A stretch of 38,559 nt of DNA from Pseudomonas mosselii (lineage in GTDB: Bacteria; Pseudomonadota; Gammaproteobacteria; Pseudomonadales; Pseudomonadaceae), in assembly GCF_003205295.1 (NCBI RefSeq), contig NZ_QJRP01000040.1, positions 1 to 38,559 on the forward strand, written 5' to 3'. The notes beneath the pieces were generated by a model. That model made no database searches and was not told the DNA's origin. It saw only the letters and a program-made list of their open reading frames with translations. Below are positions 15,700-22,736 of the stretch, piece after piece; the first letter of the stretch is position 1, and each line of letters opens with the position of its first letter. Made by a program: the position numbers and the translations under genes.

Positions 15700-16308
15700 A
15701 TGAAGCGACTGCTTGCCCTCACCCTCCTCACCCTGGCCATCGCCGGCTGCGACAAGGCCGACCAGACCACCGCGGCGACCAGCCAATGCGCCAAGGACAC
15801 CGACTGCAAGGGTGAGCGCATCTGTGAAAGCGGCCAGTGCGTCAACCCGCAGCCTCAGGCCGCGCTATTGGCCAAGCCTACCGTCACCGCACCGCTGGCA
15901 CCGAGCATCGCCTATGAGCCGCTGCCGATCAGCGACGAAGGCGCCGGTCCGTTCAGCGTCCAAGGCATGGAAATGGGCACCGCGTTGAACTACCAGTCCC
16001 GGGCAGGCGTGATGAACGTCATGGAGTCCGTCGTCGCCGACGCCGAAGGCACCGGCTACGTCGCTATCGAGAAAGCCTACGCCTTCGGCCCGAGCCGCTA
16101 TGTGCTGGTGGTGTCCACGGGCGAAGGCGGCAATGCCTGCCCGGCGTCCACCTATGTCTTCAGCTTCGACACCAGCGGCGAGTACGTGGACGGCAAGGCC
16201 GAGGTGGACGGTTGTTCGGAAATGGTCGAAAGCATGGCCGAAGGTAACAAGCTGACCATCAAGAAGGATGGCGCCGCGACCGTGGTGTACAACGGCCAGG
16301 TGAAGTGA
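15700..16308 (+). CDS. Cysteine-rich lipoprotein of unknown function
   Basis: From ATG 15700 the product has 202 residues. An AAAAGGA ribosome site lies 8 nt upstream, which favours this start over ATG 15682. The sequence opens with a lipoprotein signal, lipobox LAIAGC with Cys17, and Asp at +2. Right after it sits a small cysteine module, Cys30-x5-Cys36-x5-Cys42-x4-Cys47 (QCAKDTDCKGERICESGQC), probably two disulfides. The remaining 140 residues look like a compact beta-rich domain that I do not recognise. Asp at +2 is often an inner-membrane retention signal in enterobacteria; its effect in Pseudomonas is less certain. It runs convergently into the FecR-like gene with 6 nt between the stops. 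No function is assigned. Confidence 0.8.
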   Translation: MKRLLALTLLTLAIAGCDKADQTTAATSQCAKDTDCKGERICESGQCVNPQPQAALLAKPTVTAPLAPSIAYEPLPISDEGAGPFSVQGMEMGTALNYQSRAGVMNVMESVVADAEGTGYVAIEKAYAFGPSRYVLVVSTGEGGNACPASTYVFSFDTSGEYVDGKAEVDGCSEMVESMAEGNKLTIKKDGAATVVYNGQVK

Positions 16309-16314
16309 GTGGGC

Positions 16315-17106
16315 TCAGGCCGGCACCACGTTGGCCCAGTACCCCAGTACCCGCTGGATCCGAACCGGCAGGGTCTCGGTCAGCAGTATCAGGCTGGCAT
16401 CCGGCTGGTCGAGGGACAATGACCTGCTGACCTGCAATCGCGCGACCCGCGGGTCGCACCTGAGCACGCCTGGGCGATAGTTGTCGAGTTCCTCGAGCAC
16501 CTCGGCCAGGGGCATGCGCTCGGCCAACAGGTGTCCGTGGGTCCAGGCGCCGGCCCCGGCTGGCAGTGCTACCCTCGGGGTGCTGCCCGTGTCGCCGAAC
16601 AGTTGCTGCCACCCGGCGTCCAGTGCCAGCGGAGCGGCCGAACCCCACGCGATCGATGCCACGCCATCAAGCATCTGCACCAGGGTGGCGGATGCTTGCT
16701 GCTGGACGATCAAACGCGCCGCCTGCCCCGGCATGATCCGTACCTGGGTGGTTCGCAGGCTGACACCGGCGCCCTGTGTCACCTCCAGCAGCACCCGACC
16801 ACGTTGCAGGGTCACGGCGCGGCCAACGTTGTCCAGTGCGCTGCGGCTGTCCAGTAGCACCGAAAGGCCCGGTGCCAGTCGCCAACCGCGTCGCTGCCCC
16901 GTGCCAGTGGAGCAATCGCTGAACAGGGTTGGCAGCACGCCACACTGGATCACACCATAGCCACTGGCGAGGAGTACGCCGGTCGCGGTCAGGCCGCCGA
17001 GCAGCGTTCGCCGTGACACCTTCGCCCGGCCACCCTGGGTGCCCAGCGGCTCGGTATTACCGTTCTGAATCAGGTCCAGTGCCGGGTCGCGGTGGGTTGA
17101 AGACAT
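16315..17106 (-). CDS. Orphan FecR-like protein, Fur-box preceded, shortened anti-sigma region
   Basis: 263 residues from ATG 17106; a longer reading from 17157 would start inside the Fur box. About 35 N-terminal residues precede a twin-arginine/hydrophobic segment (SRRTLLGGLTATGVLLASG), followed by a FecR-type periplasmic domain. The C-terminal stretch YRPGVLRCDP is identical to that of the complete FecR at 28337. Canonical FecR proteins carry an N-terminal cytoplasmic anti-sigma domain of about 80 residues with a conserved Trp; that is missing here, and no sigma factor or receptor gene is adjacent. It may be a relic of a fecIR pair or a stand-alone periplasmic sensor. The strong Fur box upstream argues that it is still expressed under iron limitation. 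The family assignment is firm; the function is open. Confidence 0.82.
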   Translation of the reverse strand: MSSTHRDPALDLIQNGNTEPLGTQGGRAKVSRRTLLGGLTATGVLLASGYGVIQCGVLPTLFSDCSTGTGQRRGWRLAPGLSVLLDSRSALDNVGRAVTLQRGRVLLEVTQGAGVSLRTTQVRIMPGQAARLIVQQQASATLVQMLDGVASIAWGSAAPLALDAGWQQLFGDTGSTPRVALPAGAGAWTHGHLLAERMPLAEVLEELDNYRPGVLRCDPRVARLQVSRSLSLDQPDASLILLTETLPVRIQRVLGYWANVVPA

Positions 17107-17138
17107 GCGGCGACTCTCTGGGGAGGGCGAAAAGGTGC

Positions 17139-17160
17139 TTATGATAATTCTTATCATTTA
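17139..17160 (-). promoter_or_regulatory. Fur box upstream of the orphan FecR-like gene
   Basis: Bases 17142-17156 read TGATAATTCTTATCA, a perfect 6-3-6 palindrome; adding one base on each side keeps it symmetric. This is close to the Fur consensus built from GATAAT units. It lies 36 nt upstream of the minus-strand start at 17106, where it would cover the promoter. Iron-replete repression is the expected effect. Confidence 0.8.
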
Positions 17161-17210
17161 CTTTTTGCCAGTTGCTCTGACTCGCTCTGGGGGTGTTCGC
17201 CGTAACCCTT

Positions 17211-17273
17211 GCAGCGCCTATCAGATCGAGCGCCGCCCGCGCGGCGCATCGCGGCACAAGGCCGCTCCTACAT
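17211..17273 (+). repeat. 63-bp REP-related repeat, copy 1
   Basis: Begins GCAGCGCCTAT and ends GGCCGCTCCTACAT. It is repeated in inverted orientation at 17425-17487 with only two mismatches, and partly again at 20468. The GGCCGCTCC core is shared with Pseudomonas REP elements. Confidence 0.85.
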
Positions 17274-17424
17274 CTGTTTCGGGCCAGGCAATCCTGTGCC
17301 ATTACCTGGTCCGCCTTGTTGGTCCGACGCAGTTTCAGGGTGGGCACCACTGGCGCCTCACCTATCTCAAGACATGCACCAAGGCGGGCAGCCATGGCCT
17401 GACAGGTTCGGCACGTTGCAACAA

Positions 17425-17487
17425 ATGTGGGAGCGGCCTTGTGCCGCGATGCGCCGCGCGGGCGGCGCTCGATCTCATAGGCGCTGC
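17425..17487 (-). repeat. 63-bp REP-related repeat, copy 2 (inverted)
   Basis: Reverse complement of 17211-17273 with two mismatches in 63. Together the pair can form a long stem with a 151-nt loop. The flanking GTTGCAAC palindrome at about 17415-17422 also recurs beside copy 3. Confidence 0.85.
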
Positions 17488-17628
17488 AAGAGCTGCGGCG
17501 AGCACCTCCCGAAGCCCCCCCTCCAGAACTTTTTCCATTTTCCCGGTCTATTGGGTGAGTGCGCTCCACGGCTTCTCCAACAGCCACCGAACGCACGCTC
17601 ACCTGCCATTCAGAGGTTGTCTTCTCTC

Positions 17629-18009
17629 ATGAAACTCCCTGCTCCATGCATGCTGCTCGTTGGCCTGTTCGCACTCGCGGCTGCAGGCTCAGCATCCGCC
17701 GCACCGATGAAGACCTCGACACCTCCCGCACACACACTCGACCTGGCAGACCGCCAGGCCAGCGAAAACCCTTGGCCAAGCCTGGCCAGCGCACCCTCGG
17801 CAGCGCTGCTGGCCCATGACGACCGCTACCGGCGCGACGAGCGCTGGCACGATCACCGTGACGACTGGCGTCGGGAACAGTGGCGCCGCGAACAATGGCG
17901 CCGGGAGCAGCACCGCCGGGAAATGGAACGGCAACGCTACTGGGAACGCCATCACGAGCGCGCCCTGCGTCATCGCCATGACGACGACCACCGCTACTAT
18001 CGCCGCTGA
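17629..18009 (+). CDS. Small secreted Arg/His-rich protein
   Basis: 126 residues. A clear signal peptide (MKLPAPCMLLVGLFALAAAGSASA, cleavage near Ala24-Ala25) is followed by a low-complexity mature part. The second half is extremely rich in Arg, His, Asp, Trp and Glu, with three tandem WRREQ units and the tail HRHDDDHRYYRR. Such His/Asp-rich exported proteins can bind metals or heme, but this is inference from composition only. Only a weak AGAGG site lies about 12 nt before the ATG. No domain family is recognised. It stands alone between the inverted repeat and the REPIN element. Confidence 0.7.
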   Translation: MKLPAPCMLLVGLFALAAAGSASAAPMKTSTPPAHTLDLADRQASENPWPSLASAPSAALLAHDDRYRRDERWHDHRDDWRREQWRREQWRREQHRREMERQRYWERHHERALRHRHDDDHRYYRR

Positions 18010-18028
18010 ACAGCCCACGCGCTGCCAA

Positions 18029-18176
18029 AAACCGTAACTCATTGATTTAACCAGGCCCTGTGGGAGCGGCCTTGCGTCGCGAAAGGGCTGCGCAGCAGCC
18101 CCGGCAATTTCGATGGTGGCTCGAAATCAGGGGCCGCTACGCGTCCCTTTCGCGACGCAAGGCCGCTCCCACAGAG
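18029..18176. repeat. REPIN-like 148-bp element, copy A
   Basis: Two perfect 30-bp inverted arms (18058-18087 and 18145-18174) enclose a 57-bp centre, and a 29-bp leader begins AAACCGTAACTC. The whole 148 bp is repeated at 35241-35388 with only four mismatches. Layout and core sequence fit Pseudomonas REP doublets (REPINs), which are moved in trans by RAYT transposases. It lies 19 bp after the stop of the small secreted gene. Confidence 0.88.
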
Positions 18177-18238
18177 GTCCAGTTCCCTGCGCACAGCACA
18201 GCCCAATCTTCTGCACCGAAGTCATCCACCGGATAGGG

Positions 18239-18283
18239 TTGCAAGATACATATGAAAATACGTATATTCGATTTTCCATATGT
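18239..18283 (+). promoter_or_regulatory. arsRBC promoter with ArsR operator
   Basis: TTGCAA at 18239-18244 and TATATT at 18263-18268 form a sigma-70-like promoter with an 18-bp spacer. A palindrome spans 18248-18283: ACATATGAAAAT on the left and ATTTTCCATATGT on the right. It covers the spacer and -10, so a bound ArsR dimer would block polymerase. Arsenite binding would release it. Confidence 0.75.
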
Positions 18284-18296
18284 ATAGGCCATCACC

Positions 18297-18641
18297 ATGC
18301 TCACGCCTCCCGAGGTATTCAAATGCCTCGCCGACGAGACCCGCGCCCGCGCCACCTTGCTGATCGCCCAGTCGGGCGAGTTGTGCGTCTGCGAGTTGAT
18401 GTGCGCCCTCGGCGACAGCCAGCCGAAGATCAGTCGCCACCTGGCCCAACTGCGCAACTGCGGCCTGTTGCAGGACCGCCGCCAGGGCCAGTGGGTGTAC
18501 TACCGCCTCGCCCCGCAGCTCCCCGCCTGGGTGCATGACCTGCTGCAGCTGACCCTGCGAGCCAACGAAACCTGGCTGCACGACAACACCACCCGCCTGC
18601 AGCACATGGACGGCCGCCCGCAACGCGCCGCCTGCTGCTGA
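18297..18641 (+). CDS. arsR: Arsenic-responsive repressor ArsR
   Basis: 114 residues, the usual size. A winged helix-turn-helix with the ArsR metal motif ELCVCEL (Cys30, Cys32), plus Cys36 and a C-terminal Cys-Cys, is the type that senses As(III)/Sb(III). Recognition-helix region: SQPKISRHLAQL. It is first in arsRBC, and an operator-like palindrome lies 14 bp upstream of the ATG. No strong Shine-Dalgarno is visible (AGGCC at best). It represses its own operon until arsenite binds. Confidence 0.95.
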   Translation: MLTPPEVFKCLADETRARATLLIAQSGELCVCELMCALGDSQPKISRHLAQLRNCGLLQDRRQGQWVYYRLAPQLPAWVHDLLQLTLRANETWLHDNTTRLQHMDGRPQRAACC

Positions 18642-18662
18642 ACCTGCCCCCGGAAAACACCC

Positions 18663-19946
18663 ATGCTGATCGCGATCGCGGTATTCGTCTTCACCCTGGT
18701 GCTGGTGATCTGGCAACCCCGTGGCCTGGGCGTAGGCTGGAGCGCGGCACTCGGCGCGCTGATCGCCCTGGCCGTCGGCGCGGTCTCGCTGCAGGACATC
18801 CCGGCGGTCTGGGCCATCGTCTGGAACGCCACGGCCACCTTCATCGCCATCATTATCATCAGCCTGCTGCTCGATGAAGCCGGCTTCTTCGAATGGGCCG
18901 CCCTGCATGTGGCGCGCTGGGCCAATGGCAGCGGCTACCGCCTGTTCGCCTTCTGCGTGCTGCTGGGCGCGGCGGTGTCGGCGCTGTTCGCCAACGACGG
19001 CGCCGCGCTGATCCTCACCCCCATCGTCATGTCGATGCTGCTGGCCTTGCGATTCTCGGCCGCCACGACCCTGGCGTTCGTCATGGCCGCTGGTTTCATT
19101 GCCGACACCGCGAGCCTGCCGCTGGTGGTGTCGAACCTGGTCAATATCGTCTCGGTGGACTATTTCGGCCTGGGCTTCGGCGAGTACGCCGCGGTGATGG
19201 TCCCGGTGAACCTGGTCAGCGTCGCCACCACCCTCGGCGTGCTGTGGCTGTTCTTCCGTCGCGACCTGCCGCGTCACTATGCCCTTGATGCGCTCAAGGC
19301 CCCCGAAGCGGCGATCCATGACCGCGCCACCTTCGTGGTCGGCGGCTGGATGCTGCTGGTGCTGCTGGTCGGGCTGTTCGCCCTGGAACCGCTGGGCGTG
19401 CCGGTCAGCGCGGTGGCGGCGGTGTGCGCGGCGATGCTGTTCGCCGTCGCCGCCCGCGGCCATCGCATCTCCACCCGCCGCGTGCTGCGCGAGGCGCCCT
19501 GGCAGGTGGTGATCTTCTCGCTGGGCATGTACCTGGTGGTGTACGGCCTGAAGAACGCCGGCCTCACCGACCTGCTCACGCAACTGCTCGACCGCCTGGC
19601 CGCGCACGGCCTGTGGAGTGCCACCCTCGGTACCGGCCTGCTCGCCGCCTTGCTGTCGTCGGTGATGAACAACATGCCCAGCGTGCTCATCGGCGCCTTG
19701 TCGATCCAGGCCAGCGATGCCCAGGGTCTGGTACGCGAAGCGATGATCTACGCCAACGTCATCGGCTGCGACCTGGGCCCCAAGATCACCCCCATCGGCA
19801 GCCTCGCCACCCTGCTCTGGCTGCACGTGCTGGAGCGCAAGGGCATGCGCATCACCTGGGGCTACTACTTCAAGGTCGGCATCCTGCTGACCCTGCCGGT
19901 CCTGTTGATCACCCTCTCGGCCCTGGCCTTGCGCCTGAGCCTTTGA
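18663..19946 (+). CDS. arsB: Arsenite efflux permease ArsB
   Basis: 427 residues and about 11-12 hydrophobic helices, typical of ArsB. The central FANDGAALILTPI motif and the SVMNNMPSVL motif match the two inverted-repeat signature regions of the ArsB/NhaD (IT) superfamily. It exports As(OH)3/antimonite across the inner membrane in exchange for protons. It begins 21 nt after arsR and is followed 15 nt later by arsC; no arsA ATPase gene is present, so the pump is expected to work as a secondary carrier. Confidence 0.96.
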   Translation: MLIAIAVFVFTLVLVIWQPRGLGVGWSAALGALIALAVGAVSLQDIPAVWAIVWNATATFIAIIIISLLLDEAGFFEWAALHVARWANGSGYRLFAFCVLLGAAVSALFANDGAALILTPIVMSMLLALRFSAATTLAFVMAAGFIADTASLPLVVSNLVNIVSVDYFGLGFGEYAAVMVPVNLVSVATTLGVLWLFFRRDLPRHYALDALKAPEAAIHDRATFVVGGWMLLVLLVGLFALEPLGVPVSAVAAVCAAMLFAVAARGHRISTRRVLREAPWQVVIFSLGMYLVVYGLKNAGLTDLLTQLLDRLAAHGLWSATLGTGLLAALLSSVMNNMPSVLIGALSIQASDAQGLVREAMIYANVIGCDLGPKITPIGSLATLLWLHVLERKGMRITWGYYFKVGILLTLPVLLITLSALALRLSL

Positions 19947-19961
19947 TACCCGGAGCGCCCC

Positions 19962-20432
19962 ATGCGAGTCCTGTTCATGTGCACAGCCAACAGCTGCCGC
20001 AGCATCCTCAGCGAAGCCCTGTTCAACCACCTGGCGCCGCCGGGCTTGCAGGCCGTGAGCGCCGGCAGCTTTCCCCGGGGCCAGGTGCTGCCGCGCAGCC
20101 TGAGCACCCTGCAACAGGCCGGCATCGCCATCGAGGGGCTGAGCAGCAAAGGCAACGACGCCTTCGCGCACAACCTGCCGGACATCGTCATCACCGTGTG
20201 TGACAAGGCCGCCGGAGAAACCTGCCCGGTGTACTTCGGCCCGGCGCTGAAGTGCCACTGGGGACTGGCGGACCCGTCCGAGGTGGTGGGCGACGAGCAG
20301 ACCATCGACGCCGCCTTCCGCGCCACCCTGGCGCATATCGAACGGCGCTGCCGGGCGTTCTTCACCCTGCCCCTGGACCGCCTCGGGCGCGATCAGCTTG
20401 GGGTTGAGCTGGAAAAGATCGGCAGGCTCTGA
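19962..20432 (+). CDS. arsC: Arsenate reductase ArsC (LMW phosphatase fold)
   Basis: 156 residues. The N-terminal P-loop CTANSCR (Cys7-x5-Arg13) and the redox pair Cys80/Cys88 (VCDKAAGETC) mark the low-molecular-weight tyrosine-phosphatase type of arsenate reductase, usually recycled by thioredoxin. It converts arsenate to arsenite, which ArsB exports. It is last in arsRBC. Many P. putida ars operons continue with arsH; here the gene is followed by a REP-type repeat and a GGDEF gene, so arsH is absent at this locus. Confidence 0.95.
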   Translation: MRVLFMCTANSCRSILSEALFNHLAPPGLQAVSAGSFPRGQVLPRSLSTLQQAGIAIEGLSSKGNDAFAHNLPDIVITVCDKAAGETCPVYFGPALKCHWGLADPSEVVGDEQTIDAAFRATLAHIERRCRAFFTLPLDRLGRDQLGVELEKIGRL

Positions 20433-20751
20433 GGACTGGTCCTTTCGAGGGGTTCGACATTAGAGTTGCAGCGCCTACAAGATCGAGCGCCGCCCGCGCG
20501 GCGCATCGCGGATGAATCCGCACCTATTTGTTGCAACGTGGCCATGCCTGATAGGTCATTGCCGTTTCCGCCAGCCAAGGGCACTTGAAGCAGCCGACGG
20601 TCTGCTTGCCCACAGGTAGTGTGCCGCGCCCCCGACCCTGTGTATGCTGCACGGGCGCGGCAAGCGGCCCCCGGCGGCTTGCAGGACCTCGCGCCGCCGC
20701 CCTGCGTGATCGGACCATGACCGGGCTACCCGTATCGGACACCCCTGCCCT
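20433..20751. other. Intergenic stretch with repeat copy 3
   Basis: These 319 bp contain a third copy of the REP-related repeat (20468-20540) and a GC-rich stretch before the GGDEF gene. Nothing else was supported; no clear terminator follows arsC and no ribosome site of note precedes the next ATG. Confidence 0.5.
20468..20540 (+). repeat. REP-related repeat, copy 3 (partial)
   Basis: The first 48 bases or so match copy 1 at 17211 (GCAGCGCCTA, then AGATCGAGCGCC). The match then diverges and rejoins the flank of copy 2 at the GTTGCAAC palindrome, ending near 20540. It lies just downstream of arsC. Confidence 0.78.
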
Positions 20752-21615
20752 ATGCCCGTCGACCTGCAAGCGCTCTACCCCAGGCTGATCCACCTGATGC
20801 TGGACACCGTGTTCGTGGTCGACCGGGACGACACCATCGTGTTCGTGAGCAATGCCTGCGAGGCCTTGCTCGGCTACCGCGCCGACGAACTGACCGGCAC
20901 CCCGATCACCCGCTACATGCACCCGGACGACCTGGAAACCACCCGCGCCTCGATCGTCCGGGTCATGGACGGCACCCCGCACTTCGACTTTCGCAATCGC
21001 TATGTGCGCAAGGATGGCGATATCGTGCATATCCTCTGGGCGGCCTTCTGGTCCGACGAGGTGGGCGCGCGGATCGGCGTCGCGCGCAACATCACTGCCC
21101 TCACCCAGGCCGAGCAGGAACTGCGCTTTCTCGCCCATCACGACCCGCTGACCAAGCTGACCAACCGCTCGCTGTTCAACGACCGCCTGGCCACGGCCCT
21201 GCGCGCCGCCCGTCAGCAGCAGCGCCGGCTGGCCCTGTTGTTCCTCGACGTCAACGACTTCAAGGGCATCAACGATGTGCACGGCCACGCGGCCGGCGAC
21301 CGGGTGCTGTGCGCCATCGCCCGACGCCTGCAGGACAGCGTGCAGGAGGCGGACACCGTGGCACGGATCGGCGGCGACGAGTTCATCGTGCTGCTGACCG
21401 ACGTGCCATCGGAGGACGCCGTGTACGAGGTGGTCGAGCAGATCGCCATGGTCATGGAGGAGCCGCTCGGCGCCGAGTTCGGCGATGTCAGGATGCCGTC
21501 CTGCAGCATCGGCGTGGCCTGCTACCCCACCGATGGCGAGGATGCCGACACCCTGCTCAGCCATGCCGATGGCGAGATGTACCGCAAGAAGCGGCGGCGA
21601 GTGCGGGTCGGGTGA
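20752..21615 (+). CDS. PAS-GGDEF diguanylate cyclase
   Basis: 287 residues. An N-terminal PAS domain (about 10-125, with VFVVDRDDTIVFVSNA and GYRADELTG) is followed by a GGDEF domain (about 130-280). The active-site motif is canonical, GGDEF at 207-211, with the upstream DVNDFKGIND metal/substrate motif intact, so it should make cyclic-di-GMP. The inhibitory RxxD site that normally sits 5 residues before GGDEF reads QEAD here, so product inhibition is probably lost. There are no membrane segments: a soluble cytoplasmic sensor. It ends 39 bp from the convergent beta-lactamase gene. Confidence 0.93.
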   Translation: MPVDLQALYPRLIHLMLDTVFVVDRDDTIVFVSNACEALLGYRADELTGTPITRYMHPDDLETTRASIVRVMDGTPHFDFRNRYVRKDGDIVHILWAAFWSDEVGARIGVARNITALTQAEQELRFLAHHDPLTKLTNRSLFNDRLATALRAARQQQRRLALLFLDVNDFKGINDVHGHAAGDRVLCAIARRLQDSVQEADTVARIGGDEFIVLLTDVPSEDAVYEVVEQIAMVMEEPLGAEFGDVRMPSCSIGVACYPTDGEDADTLLSHADGEMYRKKRRRVRVG

Positions 21616-21654
21616 TGGCCTGTTGTTGCCCCGCGATGAGGCCCGTGCGATTGC

Positions 21655-22530
21655 TCAGCCCTTCCAGGCCTCCACCACGATCCGCGTGGCCGCCGCGATC
21701 GTCTCGCTGTTCCACGGCGCGTCCTGTTTCGTGCCACGGCTGAACACCACCAGGATCCACGGCGCCCGGTCCTTGGGCCAGATGACCGCGACATCGTTGG
21801 CCACGCCGTAATCGCCCGAACCGGTCTTGTCGCCCACCACCCAGTCCTTCGGCACCCCGGCGCGAATGCGGGTGTCGCCGGTGGTGTTGCCCTTGAGCCA
21901 GGCCTGCAGCTGTTGTTGCGCGGCGGCGGGCAGGCCATCGGTGAGCAGCAGGCGCTGCAAGGTCATGCCCATGGCCAAGGGCGTCGTGGTGTCACGCGGA
22001 TCACCCGGCAAGGCGGTGTTCAGCGTCGGCTCATTGCGATCGAGGCGGAAGGTCGGATCGCCCAGGCCGCGGACGAACGCCGTCAGCCCGGGTGGACCGC
22101 CGACCAGCTCGAGCAGCAGGTTGCCGGCGGTGTTGTCGCTGTACTGCACGGCGGCGGCGCACAGCTCGGCGACGGTCATGCCCGGCCCGACATGCTTTTC
22201 GGTGACCGGCGAATAGACCACCAACTGCTCGGCGCCATAGGCAATGCGCCGCGCCAACAAGCCCGGCTCGGACACGCTGCGGTGCAGGACGGCGCCGGCA
22301 AGGACAGCCTTGAAGGTGCTGCAGAAGGCGAAGCGCTCTTCGCCGCGCCAGGCCAGTTGTCGACCGCTGCCGGTGTCCAGGGCCCACAGGCCGATGCTGC
22401 TGCCGCTGGCCGCCTCGAGTTGTTGCATCGCCTGGCGCAGCGGGTCGTCCGCCCAGGCGGGCAGGGTCAGCAGGGCCGAGCAGCCGAGCGCGCCCTGGAG
22501 CACGCGGCGGCGACTGAGGGTGGGAATCAT
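21655..22530 (-). CDS. Tat-exported class A beta-lactamase
   Basis: 291 residues from ATG 22530, with AAGGA 8 nt upstream. The signal peptide carries a twin-arginine stretch (LSRRRVLQG). The catalytic set is complete: Ser71-Thr-Phe-Lys74, Ser131-Asp-Asn133, Glu167 within RNEPTLN, and Lys235-Thr-Gly237. Cys70 precedes the nucleophile, as in class A carbapenemases, but the partner Cys usually at Ambler 238 is absent (KTGSGD), so the carbapenemase disulfide is not formed. It should hydrolyse penicillins in the periplasm; the spectrum cannot be read from sequence. No ampR-type regulator adjoins. An in-frame GTG at 22587 lies 12 nt from an AGGAGG, but the Tat signal favours 22530. Confidence 0.93.
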   Translation of the reverse strand: MIPTLSRRRVLQGALGCSALLTLPAWADDPLRQAMQQLEAASGSSIGLWALDTGSGRQLAWRGEERFAFCSTFKAVLAGAVLHRSVSEPGLLARRIAYGAEQLVVYSPVTEKHVGPGMTVAELCAAAVQYSDNTAGNLLLELVGGPPGLTAFVRGLGDPTFRLDRNEPTLNTALPGDPRDTTTPLAMGMTLQRLLLTDGLPAAAQQQLQAWLKGNTTGDTRIRAGVPKDWVVGDKTGSGDYGVANDVAVIWPKDRAPWILVVFSRGTKQDAPWNSETIAAATRIVVEAWKG

Positions 22531-22736
22531 GCAGGCATTCCTTACGACAATGAGCAAAACGCGAAGGCTAGAACGTTTTAGCACCTGAGCCAAGCACCTC
22601 CTTGTACCCGGCCAGGAGGAACGAATATGCCGTAGGAAAGCGGATTCTTTCGCGCCACTGCCCTGGCCACCCTTGCGTTGACCGGCAAAAGGCAGGACAG
22701 TAACCGGGTGTTCCCGCAATGAAACGGAGATTCGCC

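Larger units (their letters stand above)
17107..17628. other. Non-coding stretch with Fur box and inverted repeats
   Basis: These 522 bp hold the Fur box and two inverted copies of a 63-bp repeat with 151 bp between them. No gene was supported: reading frames crossing it change character at the repeats and lack ribosome sites. I looked for a remnant of a sigma-factor gene that could have paired with the FecR-like gene and found none. Confidence 0.6.

Noticed and set aside
17107..17628. Possible remnant of a fecI-type sigma gene upstream of the orphan FecR-like gene.
   Set aside because: No segment on either strand shows sigma region 2 or region 4 motifs; the space is filled by the Fur box and repeats.
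18222..20336. A 704-codon minus-strand frame opposite arsRBC.
   Set aside because: The three ars genes have clear motifs and operon spacing on the plus strand; the antisense product is low-complexity Gly/Gln/His.
22614..22635. A strong AGGAGGA followed by a two-codon frame (ATG CCG TAG) upstream of 22737.
   Set aside because: The AGGAGG is one arm of a CCTCCT/AGGAGG inverted repeat, and a two-codon frame arises easily by chance. Without expression data it is not supported as a leader peptide.
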